Source: Cristatella mucedo (Eukaryota > Bryozoa > Phylactolaemata > Cristatellidae). Taken from it: a DNA stretch of 64,000 bases. A program made the translations under genes and the position numbers. Where the stretch lies: NCBI GenBank assembly GCA_009760855.2, contig WPIO01000143.1:26001-90000 (forward strand). The letters run 5' to 3'. This document shows, one piece after another, positions 47,338 through 58,949 of the stretch. The notes under the pieces were generated by a model. The model was not told the DNA's origin, searched no databases, and was given only the letters and a program-made list of their open reading frames with translations. The stretch's first letter is position 1. Each line of letters starts with the position of its first letter.

Positions 47338-47985
47338 TGTAAAGCCGATGGTGGGCGCGTGGGCAGGCCGGTCGCCATGCCCAGCCAAACTTGTTGCTTT
47401 TACTCATATCTGCCCGGTTTATGCATAGAGATAAGCCATCACTGTTATGATGTGCCACTACATGCTAGAGTGGATGCGAAAGTGAAGAAGATACGCTCTT
47501 GTCGCGAACTGAAACCTCTCGTATCGACGGAAACCGCCGTCCCACCTTCGCCTCGTTCCCGTCTCCCGTCTTCCGGGGCTGGTCGTCAGGCGCTGGTCGT
47601 GGCTCGCACTGAGCGCACGGGCGGTCGGTCGTAGAGCCTCGTATTCCTTGTCAATATTATATACTGCGGTGCGTACGGAGCAACCCCTTGCACGGCACTC
47701 TAGAGTTCATCAGTTTTGTAGTTAGCTGAACGGTAGTTGTGCGTCTTCGGTGTCGCCTCGTGGCCTGTCCTTGTACGTCTCGTCGTTACCCGTCGGTTCT
47801 GGCTTGCACAGTCGAGTGGGCGGCAGCAGCAGTGTCCGCAGTACGTCCCAGTGCGCCGGAAACCCGCGTGCTCTAGTTTGCGAGAGTTGTCTCGCTACTC
47901 GCTGCCCATTCGTGCGACCGCTGGGAGCTTTGCTGGCGCTCTGTGAAAAATAAAGACTCTTCGAGAGAGAAAGCGTTTCTTTGCA
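47338..47985 (+). mobile_element. probable solo LTR
   Basis: A 648-bp element with short inverted ends TGTAAAG and CTTTGCA, flanked by gcgc (47334-47337 and 47986-47989). A TATA-like attatatactg is near 47657 and AATAAA is at 47949-47954, 31 bp before the end, as in an LTR. The 4-bp flank could be chance, which limits confidence. Confidence 0.5.
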
Positions 47986-47989
47986 GCGC

Positions 47990-48425
47990 TTCGTTGATCA
48001 AGGCCGTCGGGCGATTCGGATTTTAGCGGCCATGCTAGTATCAAAAGAGGGCACTGACCGATTGCATAGGGTGCGGTTCTTTGGCACTTTGGTAGCCGAT
48101 GCTTCGATGCCGGCGCCATTGTTAATGTAGTAATAGCTGCATTCATTTGAAGCTGCAGATTCTTTTAATATTCTCGAGGACAGCAGTGGACCTATGAAAG
48201 ATTTCCTAGTTTTAAATGGCCCGTAAATTTCATGTACGACTTGGAAATTGCATTCCCTTATACGTCGGAGAGCATTGCGTGCTCGCTTGTGTATATGCTT
48301 GCCTATGAGCGTTTGTGTGTGCATTTTCCCGTTTTAATACGTTTGCTGCGCTGTTTGGCTTTGGCTGTGCACCCTCAATGCGCCAACCATGGAAGCTTGG
48401 TTTGCCTTGCGTGCAAATGTGTTCG
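47990..48425. other. no recognisable feature
   Basis: Nothing beyond short ORFs. Confidence 0.3.
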
Positions 48426-48429
48426 TGAT

Positions 48430-48600
48430 TGTGTGCATCTCCGTCAGTAACTCCGCAAAGCCACAGTGACTAAGTTAGTGTAGGGCATTAGAGTTTTGTA
48501 TAGCACACTGACACACGCCCAGGCGGCGGCTTTCAGTGCACATTCGGTAGCCTCTTGTGTTTTGCTTCGCGACCTTAGCTTGACCGACAGTTGGAATGCT
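48430..48600 (-). mobile_element. LINE-B 3' end fragment
   Basis: On the minus strand: ggctaccgaatgtgcactga, then cgcctgggcgtgtgtcagtg and ggagttactgacgg. Confidence 0.7.
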
Positions 48601-48734
48601 CAGTCTGTCGCATGAGTTCCGCGGCAGCTGCACTCCATCCGAAGTTATCCTCAGGCACAACACCGTGTTGTACTAGTGCAAGTACTTATGCGTTTGTGCT
48701 TCGGGTGTATTACGGCTTAGAACACGGAATCGGA

Positions 48735-49570
48735 ATCAGCCACATAATCAGCATTGCTTCGGGTGTACAACGGCCTGCTTAGGAATGCAGACATGGGTAG
48801 AGTGTCTCTGCTTGTTTTTCTCGATCTCTCGGCAGCTTTTGATACCATCGATCACCAGGTCCTTCTTCATAGCCTCTCATCTTGCCTGGGCTACCACTGG
48901 CACAGCATGGCAACGGTTCAGGTCCTGTCTCAGTGGGAAACGCATTGTTATTAATGTGAATGGACAAAGATCATCCGATGTACCTCTGAAATATGGGATA
49001 CCTCCTCAGGGCTCCGTGCTTGGTCCTGTTCTTTTCACGGTTTATCCCCTTCCTCTTGCCGTTGTGATTGCCACGCACAATGTAGGCTTTCACTTCTATG
49101 CGGATGACACTCGGTTGCACCTTTGCTTTGATCTCTTCCAGCCCTCCAGCACGTCGAATTCTCTCAACTCCCTTGCTGCATGTATTGACGAAATCCGCAC
49201 ATGGATGGCAGCAAACTTTCTTAAATTGAATGATGATAAAACCAACTCACTAGCTATGGGCAAACCAAGTGTGACTCAGAAATTGGAAAGATTAACTCTC
49301 AAAATTGGCTTTGCCAGCAAATCTCCTGTTGAATTTGCACGAAATCTAGGTGTCCAGGCTAAACATTGTACCAACCGCTTTTCAGAATCTAATTGTTTAC
49401 CCATACCTCGTACCAATCTCAAATCCTTTAGAGACCGTGCCTTTAGCTTGCTCCCAAAGCCTGCAACTTACTCCCCGACTTGCGTCACGACCTTCCCTGA
49501 CTTGACCAATTTAAAATTAAACTAATGAGTTCTCTGATGGTATTATATCAAATATATTATTATTATTATC
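48735..49570 (+). mobile_element. LINE-A RT copy with internal deletion
   Basis: RT palm (LLVFLDLSAAFDTIDH) near 48810-48860; GIPPQGSVLGPVLF; FYADDTRLHLCF near 49090-49125, with a largely open frame 48785-49525. At 49352 the sequence jumps from the GVxF region to the C-terminal region, deleting about 350 bp relative to the 2065 copy. The 3'UTR is also missing before the ATT tail. Confidence 0.85.
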
Positions 49571-49571
49571 A

Positions 49572-49800
49572 TTATCTGTGTTTTCAAGTACTCGTGTGCC
49601 TGTCTGTATGTCCACTTGTGTATATATTTGTTTGGTGTGTTATTGTTGCATGAGTTGTGTCTTGTGTTTCTGTTTGGTGTGTGTGCTTGTTTCCATCAGC
49701 TATGCTATAATAATATAATAGTATATTTATAATAATAATATAAATATATAACAATAATAATATAACAATAACATAATAATATAATAATAATAATGATATA
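49572..49800. repeat. ATT/AT-rich microsatellite region
   Basis: Low-complexity taataata and ttattatt tracts, formed where the tails of two LINE-A copies in opposite orientation meet. Confidence 0.8.
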
Positions 49801-49804
49801 ATAT

Positions 49805-50247
49805 AATAATAGTAATGCATTTATATAGAGCCCCCAGAGAAATTAGTCTCTTTCTAGGCACTGTACATATGCTTAAAGGAAGCACGATCAAATGGTTAGT
49901 CGGCATGTAGATATGGTTAGTGGTGACATAAACCGTGTCAGCACGCATAAACACACAGGCACAAATCATAATGACCCAGCAAAAGATGTGAGAAACAGTG
50001 CTTTAATTTCTTTTTAAATATCACGTGTGGGAAATCTTGACGTCAGTAGGGAGTGGTTTCCAGGCTTTGGGAGAACGCGAACTAAATGCATGGCCATTAC
50101 AGGATTTGAGGTCGGAAAGCAGGTAGCATGATGCTTAGCCTAGCGGGGAGTAGTTTCGATAGGTCGGCTGGAGCCAGAGAATTGAGGTACCTAAAAGTCA
50201 GTGACAGAACCTTAAAGTCAACATGCTGCTCGATTGAGAGTCAGCAC
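49805..50247 (-). mobile_element. LINE-A 3' end
   Basis: Minus-strand copy with stem-loop and tail at 49805-49865, 3'UTR, and C-terminal ORF region up to 50247, where it meets a + strand copy head to head. Confidence 0.8.
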
Positions 50248-50985
50248 ACGTTGATACGTCCAAGTTGGTCCATGCATTCGTGACATCTCGCCTCGACTTC
50301 TGCAACTCACTGCTCACTGGCCTACCAGCATGTGCGATCAGGCGATTGCAGCTGGTGCAAAACTCTGCAGCTAGGCTTGTCTGTCGTGAGCGTCGCAGTT
50401 GCCACATTACTCCACTTCTCGCCGACCTGCACTGGCTACCAGTCAAGCAACGGATTGACTTCAAGGTTTTGTCGCTCACTTTCAAGTCCCTTCATTCTAT
50501 GGCTCCAGCCTATCTGTCAGATATACTACCACATCAGGCCAAGCATCGTACCACCCGCTTTTCGGAATCCAACAGTCTAGAAATACCTCATACAAACCTT
50601 AAATCCTTTGGAGACCGTGCATTTAGTTCATATGCTCCCAAAGCCTGGAACTCTCTCCCGACCTGCGTCAGAACATCCCCTGACCTGACCACATTTAAAA
50701 GGAACCTAAAAACACACCTATTTAGGACAGCATTCAGTGGGTCCCTGTGATTCGTCCTTCATGTGCTTATGCGTGCTGACACTGTGCATGCTGCCACTAA
50801 CCACATTTGCATGCTGACCCTGTGCATGTCACCCCTAACCATATTATTCATTTCGTTTGTTTTTTCAAGCATGATTTTACTTACCTTTCAATTGCATTTC
50901 ACTTTACAGCAAATGTAAAGCGCCTAGAGAGAGATTAAGTTCTCTGAGGGCGCTTTATCAAGTGAATTATTATTATTATCATTAT
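50248..50985 (+). mobile_element. LINE-A 3' third, well preserved
   Basis: An open frame from 50265 to 50750 encodes the complete C-terminal region ([20 protein letters not shown] to [11 protein letters not shown]). It is followed by the full 3'UTR, an intact stem-loop (50917-50957) and an ATT tail. It is one of the youngest copies here. Confidence 0.88.
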
Positions 50986-50987
50986 AC

Positions 50988-51065
50988 ACGGTGGTGTTAG
51001 CCGTAAAGGCTCTTATGCTGGTAAACAAAAGAGGTTGTTTAATCAGCTAGTATTTTTTAATGACG
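50988..51065 (+). mobile_element. SINE-2 3' fragment
   Basis: ggtgttagccgtaaaggctc, then gaggttgtttaatcagc. Only the 3' body remains, directly after the LINE-A tail. Confidence 0.6.
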
Positions 51066-51800
51066 ACATCCGAACGTCAGACTGCAACCTTAATCTCACT
51101 GCCCAAATTGACAGACGGTCTTGCTGTCGGAGAGGTCTCGACCCTCTCCCGAAAAGTAGTGTGCCTCTGTGAGCTTATATGTATGCGTGTGTGCACGCTA
51201 GCTAGACGATGTGCACTTTAGGTGTGTGCCGCGGGCAAATGTGGGCGCTTGGGTGTATGTGCGGTGTCGATGTGCAAACGTGGGTGTGCGAGCTTGTGTC
51301 GGTGATGCACTATTGTGTGTATGCGAGCTTGTGCACATTTGCGTTTGCTGGTGTTTCGTATTTGAGTTATTGTGAGCCACGTAATATGTATGCTTCCATG
51401 GTCTCCTTACATACAGAGTTGTGCAGGTTAATTTATTGTATACTGTTTGCTGATTGTGTTTACAGCAGATACGAGTTGTGTTCACTGGTATGCGCATGGT
51501 ATGCATCTGGGTATTAAGTTGTCTATGACTTATTTTAATTTTTAAATCGTGTTAGCATTTGCAGCAGAACATGTTAGCACTCTTAAAAAGCTCTCTGGAC
51601 ATGCTTGGAAGTTTTTCTTTTGGAATTGGTTATCCTATCGTCTAGAAATTGATCGGCCATCGATTACAGGCTCAACAGAAAACATACTGCACAGCTACCA
51701 CATTAACACGACGTGTTGTTTAAGGCTATGGTCTTGGTCTCTGTGGTTTGGCGTATAAGCGATATTAAAAAATAGATATATCTGACACACTCAAAATGTG
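51066..51800. other. no recognisable gene
   Basis: An imperfect TG-rich stretch lies at 51175-51340. ORFs on both strands look like artefacts of it. Confidence 0.4.
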
Positions 51801-52080
51801 CCTCCTTGTACAACTTCTCACCGACCTGCACTAGGTCCACATCAAGCAGCCTATTGGCCTCCAAGGTTTTATCACTCACTCATCTATCCGAACAACTTAA
51901 TCAAGCTAGGCATAGTATAAACCCTCTCTTCTGACTCACATACTCTAACTGTACGTCTAACCAACCATCAAATCTTTTTGAGGCCTCCAGCTAGCACGGA
52001 GCTCCCAAAGTGGGGATCTCGCTCCTGAACACGACTGAATTTAGGACATGGCTTGGCATAGGACATTTCTTAAAGGAAGC
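51800..52080 (+). mobile_element. LINE-A fragment, degraded
   Basis: acaacttctcaccgacctgc, caaggttttatcactcactc and a decayed C-terminal tract. There is no 3' stem-loop. Confidence 0.6.
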
Positions 52081-53210
52081 TAATAACCTATCTATTACTC
52101 GCAGTGTAGGCTCCAAACGCATACAGCAGCAGAGGCTTCGAACAATATGGGCAGCAGTTGCAGCAGAAAACATTGTTGCCAGTAGAAGCAGTCCTTGCTC
52201 GGCTGGCAAATTGCCCGGTGGGATGCTGCGTGCGCAGCAGCGGAAGCTTCGGTGTCGACTTTCGAAACACGTGCACTTGCACGCGTGCACATCCAGCGTC
52301 AGGCGCCACATGTAAAGCAACTCCTAAAAGGCTCCCGTACCTGGGTCTAACATTGAATGCACTGTGGCTGCCGTGGACGTCACGTGCTAGACGGCACATT
52401 CCAACTGCCGGTTAAGTTAAATCTACTAAGAGCTGAGGCATAACCGCACACGCATTACGGTGTTTCCAATCTTGCCCAAACTGGATAATGATAGCGTACA
52501 TGGCAAAAACAATCCCTAATGGTCAGCCGTCGACTGTGCACACAATAGTGCACCTACACAAATCATGCACGAATTACAAGCGCTCAGGCTGATGAGCGGG
52601 CCCACACCTCAACACAAGCCGACAAATAAACGAGCATACATTTACACGACCACAACTATACACATAACTGAAGAAATATACCCAAGCATAAACCGAAACA
52701 AGATTACACATACACAACCGTACATACAAACGCCGTCAGTGGCATGTACCATGTACACGATATGCAGCCTGTCATTCATTGCTTGGCAACTCGCAATCCT
52801 CAAAAGAGTCAATTACCAATCTCGAATGGCTGGCACAGGCAGCTAGCAACGCGAGCTGCACCCATATCAATCTTCAAAAATCCGACGTTGACAAGATTTC
52901 CACACTAATTAGGCACACTGAAATAGAACGTTTCCATCACATCCATCCTCCTTTTTCGTACCCAACGCTCGCCAAACGATGGCAGCAGGTAAAACTCGGC
53001 AAGCATAACACGAAGAGCATAGTTACAAGCTGCAAGAATACCCTACAGCATACTATTGCTATAGCATGCAGACTTCGACGCACTATAGCTGCTGGCGTGG
53101 CTGCTGCTGCCGTTGCTGCGGCCTTGTCAAGTGCGAAAGCCAGAACCGAGAGGTAATGACGAAAATCATATTATTTCGCACTATTTATCATCGTATTTAG
53201 CATCGTACTA
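52080..53210. other. no recognisable gene
   Basis: A low-complexity ORF near 53040-53155 is Ala/Val-rich. I see no family signature. Confidence 0.35.
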
Positions 53211-53214
53211 TTTA

Positions 53215-53645
53215 TTGACGAGGAATACGAGGACTGTGAGCTCATTTAAGGTCCTGTGTGGACAATAAATTAGTTGTTCCATTCCTCAGATTAAAGACCG
53301 TTGGCTACATAAGCTTTAGCTCTGCAGGTCTTAGACTGTCGAACTCGCTTCCACAATTCTTACGCAACGACAACTACTCTCCTACAGCCGACTATGGCTC
53401 ATCCTTTTTAGCGGTCCTGAGCTGCTACTTCCATGCTACTCACTACCTCAACTGCTCTCCTGACTCTGCTATGCTTCCCACTTTCTATTTGTTGCATGAG
53501 ACGGTCTGTTGGCTACCGAATGCGTACCGTAAGCCGCTTAGGCTGTGAGTGGGCTATCCGAAACTCTCCTGCGTAACACCCACCTGGTCTTTATGAATTT
53601 GTGGAGTTACAGACGGGAGATACACTACATTACATTACATTTCGG
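53215..53645 (+). mobile_element. LINE-B 3' end
   Basis: Encodes CVDNKLVVPFLRLKTVG through CSPDSAMLPTF, then the LINE-B 3'UTR and an (acatt)n tail at 53625-53645. This shows the true LINE-B terminus. Confidence 0.82.
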
Positions 53646-53649
53646 GCGA

Positions 53650-54480
53650 GCTCCTGCCAGCCAGGCCCGGAAGACGGGTCAGTAACGCGGCTAAGGTCGG
53701 TCTTTGTCGATAAACGCAGTTCGGCTTCAGTTAACGCCAAGAGGGCATTTTAAGTTTCTCGCATGCACTATGATCCAACGGCACATAATAACAATGACCG
53801 TTTTCTGTATGCAAAAAACGGGCAGGTGTGAGTAAAAGCAGCCACTTTGGTTGGACTGTGGCTCGCGCACGCGGCTGGCTTTTAAGCGTTTTTTTGCAGT
53901 TCATCTTGCCAATGAGCTCTTACTGTCGGTGTTTGTAAATAAGCTGTCGCGCGCGCTGTCTTATTTGATTACCATAAAGAAAAGCTCGACTTTTTTAGAC
54001 GTTAGCGTTCGCTGTATGGCTATCGCCGGGCGAGCGTTCACTCTAGATTGTTGTAATTCACTACGCAGATGAAAGCTTATCGGAATCGGAGATGTAACGC
54101 CTACTAACCCTTCCGGATCTGTGGCAAACGTCCTCCGCTGAAGCAAACGTGCGTGAACCTCTGCGCGCGCGCTCGCCGAGAGCGCTCGCCTTCACGCACG
54201 CGGTCTCGAGCGATGCGTAATTTCGTGCCGCTTCGGTAATGTAAACCACGCAACCGCAGCGGCCAGCATGGTCTGCCAAGCCCCCTCACCACACACTGCT
54301 GCCAGCGCGCCCTGCGGCTAGAAACAAACAAAGCCGCTCCACCGAAATAGCAACCGCTGCCGGAGCGGCAGCCGCAGCATGACCGCCTCATATTTTCGCC
54401 TTACCAAGCGCCCCACCACCACCCAAACGCCCTCTGGCGCCCTACCAAACGGTTAGCCACCCTTTCATCAAGTCTTGTGC
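53650..54480. other. region upstream of HSP70-B
   Basis: CpG content rises from about 53930 and a short inverted repeat (gcgcgcgctcgc/gagcgctc) lies near 54160. No gene is recognised. Confidence 0.4.
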
Positions 54481-54488
54481 GCTGCCTC

Positions 54489-54569
54489 GAACGTTCGAGA
54501 AGGGTTCACCGGGTTCCCCGACCTTCCAGTGGACTCTGTGCTTCCTGTTCCGGTTGAACGATATATATA
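54489..54569 (+). promoter_or_regulatory. HSP70-B heat-shock promoter
   Basis: Perfect three-unit heat-shock element GAA-nn-TTC-nn-GAA at 54489-54501. Further TTC/GAA units lie at 54542-54558. The TATA box ATATATATA is at 54561-54569. The promoter sequence differs from that of HSP70-A apart from these elements. A donor-like ggtaagag near 54678 and an acceptor cgtcgtag just before the ATG suggest a 5'UTR intron like that of copy A. Confidence 0.8.
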
Positions 54570-54885
54570 GCTCGCCGGCGCCTCCGATCGTAACGTTATT
54601 TTCTCGAGCGACGCGGCGGCGTCGGCATAGATAGTGAACGCGGAGAGTCTTGTCGAGACAGAGCGCGTAGAGCCGAGGGTAAGAGGTGCAGAGCCTGGCT
54701 GATAAACGTGAACGACACGTCGTCGCCGGTTTTTTTATTGGTTTAACTGCTCAGTTGGCGGCTGACGCGTCGCCGTTTTACGCTCGGGTTTCGTCTGCTC
54801 TCTCTCTCTCGGCGGCAGCTGCTGCTGTCGTCGCGGGCTATAAAGCGGCGCGTTCAGCGGAGTCGTTCGCTCGTCGTAGAACGGA

Positions 54886-57800
54886 ATGGCGGCGAAGTCA
54901 GGACCCGCCATTGGTATTGACTTGGGAACCACGTACTCGTGCGTCGGCATTTTCCAACACGGAAAAGTGGAAATCATTGCCAACGACCAGGGCAACAGGA
55001 CCACGCCGAGCTACGTCGCCTTCACCGACACGGAGAGGTTGATTGGAGATGCCGCCAAGAACCAGGTGGCCATGAATCCCACCAACACCGTGTTCGGTAA
55101 GCTCACTAAAAGCGGTCAGTCGTTTTTTCGGCTCAAGACGCTTTCGCCGGGTCCACCAAATGTCGCGAAGTCCTGCTCGCACACGGCCCCTGCCCAAGGG
55201 TTTCGGTCTCGCCTGCAATGGCAGAGGTGGAAGAGCAGTAGAACAGCAGCAGCAGCAGCTGCTGCTTAGTCCTCGTTACCCCGCCCCCCCCCTCAGTGGC
55301 GAGGGTTGAGGGGAAAACAGTTGAGCTTGAGCTTCGCATTAAATTAAGCGCCTGTTTTAGCGAATCAGCACCGCTGTGACAGCCCTCCTTCCCGTACGAC
55401 CTGTCGTCGGCCCGTGTAGCTCGACCGAGCAACTTCAGCCTCTTGCCTTCCAGCACCAAGCAACGAAGTGCCTAGAAAAGAGATTTAGTTCTGAGGGCAC
55501 TATCAATTATCAACGACGACGGCCAGCCAAGTCTATTCGTGTAGAAGGTACTCCTCCTCCTCCTCCTCCTCCTCCCTGCTCCTCCACTTCTGCGGCCCTT
55601 ATATTCAAGTGCATTGTTTTTGCACTCGAGCCTTTGTTTCGAACCATCTGGCGGCGGCGGTGCATGGATTTTTGCCGGACTGCCGAATCATCCGCCGAGA
55701 GATGTACCATAGTCTGCAGGCTCTCGTATGTTTATACATTCTATCACGCGTTCCCTCACAACCACCCAATAGGCACAATCCAACACGAAGCTTCCAGCCA
55801 TCCGTTCTGCTGCTCGTTAGCACAATTGTACGAGTTAAGGTCCAAATGAAAGGCCGACTCCCCTGACGGGCGTGAGCTGCTTGTGATTCGATGTGTTTGT
55901 TGCAAGGTGTGTAGAAAAAACAAAAAAAAAGCTGATCGAGCTTCTCCAAACGCTGCTTCCTTGCGATTGTAGATGCAAAACGGTTGATCGGTCGGCGGTT
56001 TGATGACCCGACCGTTCAAAGCGACATGAAACACTGGCCGTTCACCGTGGTCAACGAAGCCACCAAGCCGAAGATCCAAGTGGAGTACAAGGGCGAGACG
56101 AAGACTTTCTTCCCCGAAGAAATCTCGTCGATGGTCTTGATTAAGATGAAAGAGACCGCCGAGGCGTACCTGGGCAAGACGGTGACGAATGCCGTGGTGA
56201 CCGTGCCTGCCTACTTCAATGACTCGCAAAGGCAGGCAACGAAGGACGCCGGAGTGATCTCGGGCCTCAACGTGCTGCGTATCATCAACGAGCCGACAGC
56301 GGCTGCCATTGCCTATGGACTAGACAAGAAGGTAAGCTGTCGAAACTGAAATTCTAAAAACGCTTGCCGAATCAGTATTTCCTGGGGCCCATGTCTGCTT
56401 ATGCGTGCTGACACTTTGGGTGGTTACTAACCATATTAACATGCTACATATGTAAAGTGACGAAATGATTTAAGCTCCCTGATGGTGCTATACGAGTGTT
56501 ATTGATGCTTTTTCAGCTCCCCATCCCAGTTTTGAGTCTATTGACTACCGTGGTAGTTCCTTGCTGGCTTCACTCTGTAACTTTGGCTTCAGAAGATTTT
56601 GTATTTGACTTGTGTAGGTTGGAGCCGAGAAGAATGTGCTCATTTTCGACCTGGGCGGTGGTACATTCGACGTGTCAGTGCTGACCATCGAGGACGGTAT
56701 CTTCGAGGTCAAGTCGACATCCGGAGACACCCACTTGGGTGGTGAGGACTTCGACAACCGAATGGTGAACCATTTCGTCGAGGAGTTCAAGCGAAAGCAC
56801 AAGAAGGACATCAAGGATAACAAGAGGGCAATCCGTCGCCTGAGGACGGCCTGCGAGCGAGCCAAGCGCACCCTGTCCTCGAGCGCCCAGGCCAGCGTGG
56901 AGATCGACTCGCTGTGCGACGGCATCGACTTCTACACGAGCATAACTCGCGCCCGCTTCGAGGAGCTGAACGCCGATCTGTTCCGAGGCACCCTGGAGCC
57001 GGTGGAGAAGGCGCTGCGCGACGCCAAGCTCGACAAGGCTGCTATCCACGACATCGTGCTCGTGGGAGGCTCGACTCGCATCCCCAAGGTGCAGAAGCTG
57101 CTGCAAGATTTCTTCAATGGCCGCGAGCTGAACAAGAGCATCAATCCTGACGAGGCCGTGGCCTACGGAGCGGCCGTGCAGGCAGCCATCCTGATGGGTG
57201 ACAAGTCGGAGGCCGTGCAAGATCTGCTGCTGCTCGACGTGGCACCCCTGTCTCTCGGCATCGAGACGGCCGGTGGTGTGATGACGGCACTCATCAAGAG
57301 GAACACGACCATTCCTACCAAGCAGACGCAGATGTTCACCACGTACTCGGACAACCAGCCAGGTGGGTGTGCATGCATGCTGCTGCCGAGACTGGTAGCA
57401 ATCTCCTTTGTTGTGCCGGTGCTTTACTTTACTAGTGGTTCAGTGGTTAAGTGATTAGTCGTTTTTAATGCCTGCAGCATTTGTTTTCTCTATTCAGGCG
57501 TGCTGATCCAGGTGTACGAAGGCGAGAGAGCCATGACGAAGGACAACAACATGCTGGGCAAATTTGAGCTGTCGGGCATTCCTCCGGCCCCTCGAGGAAT
57601 TCCTCAAATTGAGGTCACGTTTGACATCGACGCGAACGGCATCTTGAACGTGTCGGCAGCCGACAAGAGCACGGGTAAAGAGAACAAGATCACCATCACG
57701 AATGACAAGGGGCGGCTGAGCAAGGAGGACATCGAGCGCATGGTTAACGAAGCTGAGAAGTACAGGAGTGATGACGAGAAGCAGAAGGAGAGGATAGCCT

Positions 57801-58165
57801 CCAAGAACGCCCTGGAGAGCTATGCTTACAACATGAAGCAGACGCTCGACGATGAGAAGCTGAAGGATAAGATACCGGAAGCCGATAGGAAGAAGATAAT
57901 GGATAAATGTGAGGCGACGATTAAGTGGCTGGACAGCAATCAGATGGCCGAGAAGGATGAATTCGAGCATCAGAGGAAGGATCTGGAGAATGTGTGCAAT
58001 CCAATCATCACCAAGATGTACCAGGCAGCCGGAGGTGCTCCAGGAGGAGCTGCAGGCTTCCCTGGTGGCTTCCCAGGTGCAACCGGAGCTGGTGCTGGAG
58101 GAGCCAGTGGTAAAGCACCGGGTGGTGGCAGCAGCAGTGGCCCCACGATCGAGGAGGTTGACTAA
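54886..58165 (+). CDS. HSP70 chaperone, copy B
   Basis: Second cytosolic HSP70, also 660 aa and ending IEEVD. Exons 54886-55096, 55973-56331, 56618-57362 and 57498-58165 have the same lengths as in copy A. Introns 2 (286 bp in both) and 3 (135 vs 131 bp) are nearly identical to copy A. Intron 1 is 876 bp here against 426 bp, because it holds a solo LTR. Exon 4 diverges only in its second half ([30 protein letters not shown]). ATP-binding and substrate-binding motifs match copy A. Role and regulation are as for copy A. Its 3'UTR is unrelated to that of copy A. Confidence 0.96.
55375..55760 (-). mobile_element. solo LTR in HSP70-B intron 1
   Basis: Same family as 38025-38463: start tgtgacagccctcc, shared acgacctgtcgtcgg, shared cttatatt (TATA on the minus strand) and end ccctcaca. 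Flanks accgc/accac look like a decayed 5-bp duplication. A LINE-A stem-loop (about 55466-55505) and a (CCT)n run lie inside it. Confidence 0.75.
55466..55510 (+). mobile_element. LINE-A stem-loop inside solo LTR
   Basis: aagtgcctagaaaagagatt, then tagttctgagggcactatc. It replaces the AATAAA region seen in the 38025 LTR copy, so it was inserted into the LTR. Confidence 0.6.
56395..56510 (+). mobile_element. fossil LINE-A tail in HSP70-B intron 2
   Basis: Same insertion as in HSP70-A intron 2. Copy B keeps tatgtaaagtgacgaaatga where copy A reads tatgtagtgtcgaaatga. Confidence 0.65.
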
Positions 58166-58325
58166 AATCATTGGCAGTATCCTCCTTTACCGCAAAATGG
58201 TTCTAGGTAGACCTTTATAGTAAGCCTACCTAGCTTTCCATCCCCATGTTGAAAGCCGGTGAGTTAAGTTAAATGTGGATTGATTGTGTCCAATTCAGTC
58301 TGTATCCATTTGCAAGGAACTTAAA

Positions 58326-58331
58326 AATAAA
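58326..58331 (+). terminator. polyadenylation signal of HSP70-B
   Basis: AATAAA 161 bp after the stop codon, in a 3'UTR unlike that of HSP70-A. Confidence 0.75.
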
Positions 58332-58397
58332 GCTTTTTGAGTTTAAATGTGCTATATTGTGGTCGTGTTTGCTTAGCATGGAAGTCACAAAGTTATA

Positions 58398-58945
58398 ATA
58401 ATATAATAATAATGTACTTGATAAAAGCGCCCTCAGAGCATTTAATCTCTAGGAGCTTTACATTTGCTGCAAAGGGAAATGACCCACGAAATGCTGTCCT
58501 AAATAGGTGTTTTAAGTTCCTTTTAAATGTGGTCAGGTCAGGGGATGTTCTGACGCAGGTCGGGAGGGAGTTCCATCCAGGCTTTGGGAGCATACGAACT
58601 AAATGCACGGTCTCCAAAGATTTAAGGTTTATACGAGGTATTTCTAGACGGATTCTGAAAAGCGGGTGGTACGATGCTTGGCCTGATAGGGGAGTATGTC
58701 GGAGAGATAGGCTGGAGCCATAGAATGAAGGGACCTAAAAGTGAGCGACAAAACCTTGAAGTCAATCCGTTGCTTGACTGGTAGCCAATGCAGGTCGGCG
58801 AGAAGTGGAGTAATGTGGCAACTGCGACGCTCACGACAGACAAGTATAGCTGCAGAGTTTTGCACCAGCTGCAATCGCCTGATCGCACATGCTGGTAGGC
58901 CAGTAAGCGGTGAGTTGCAGAAATCGAGACGAGAAGTTAAAACCG
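58398..58945 (-). mobile_element. LINE-A 3' end just downstream of HSP70-B
   Basis: Tail at 58398-58425, shortened stem-loop, a 3'UTR with most of its middle deleted, then the C-terminal ORF region ([17 protein letters not shown]) up to 58945. Confidence 0.82.
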
Positions 58946-58949
58946 CAGG

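Noticed and set aside
54157-54190. Hairpin at gcgcgcgctcgccgagagcg as a structured RNA
   Set aside because: Short and imperfect in a CpG-rich promoter flank. Not distinguishable from composition.
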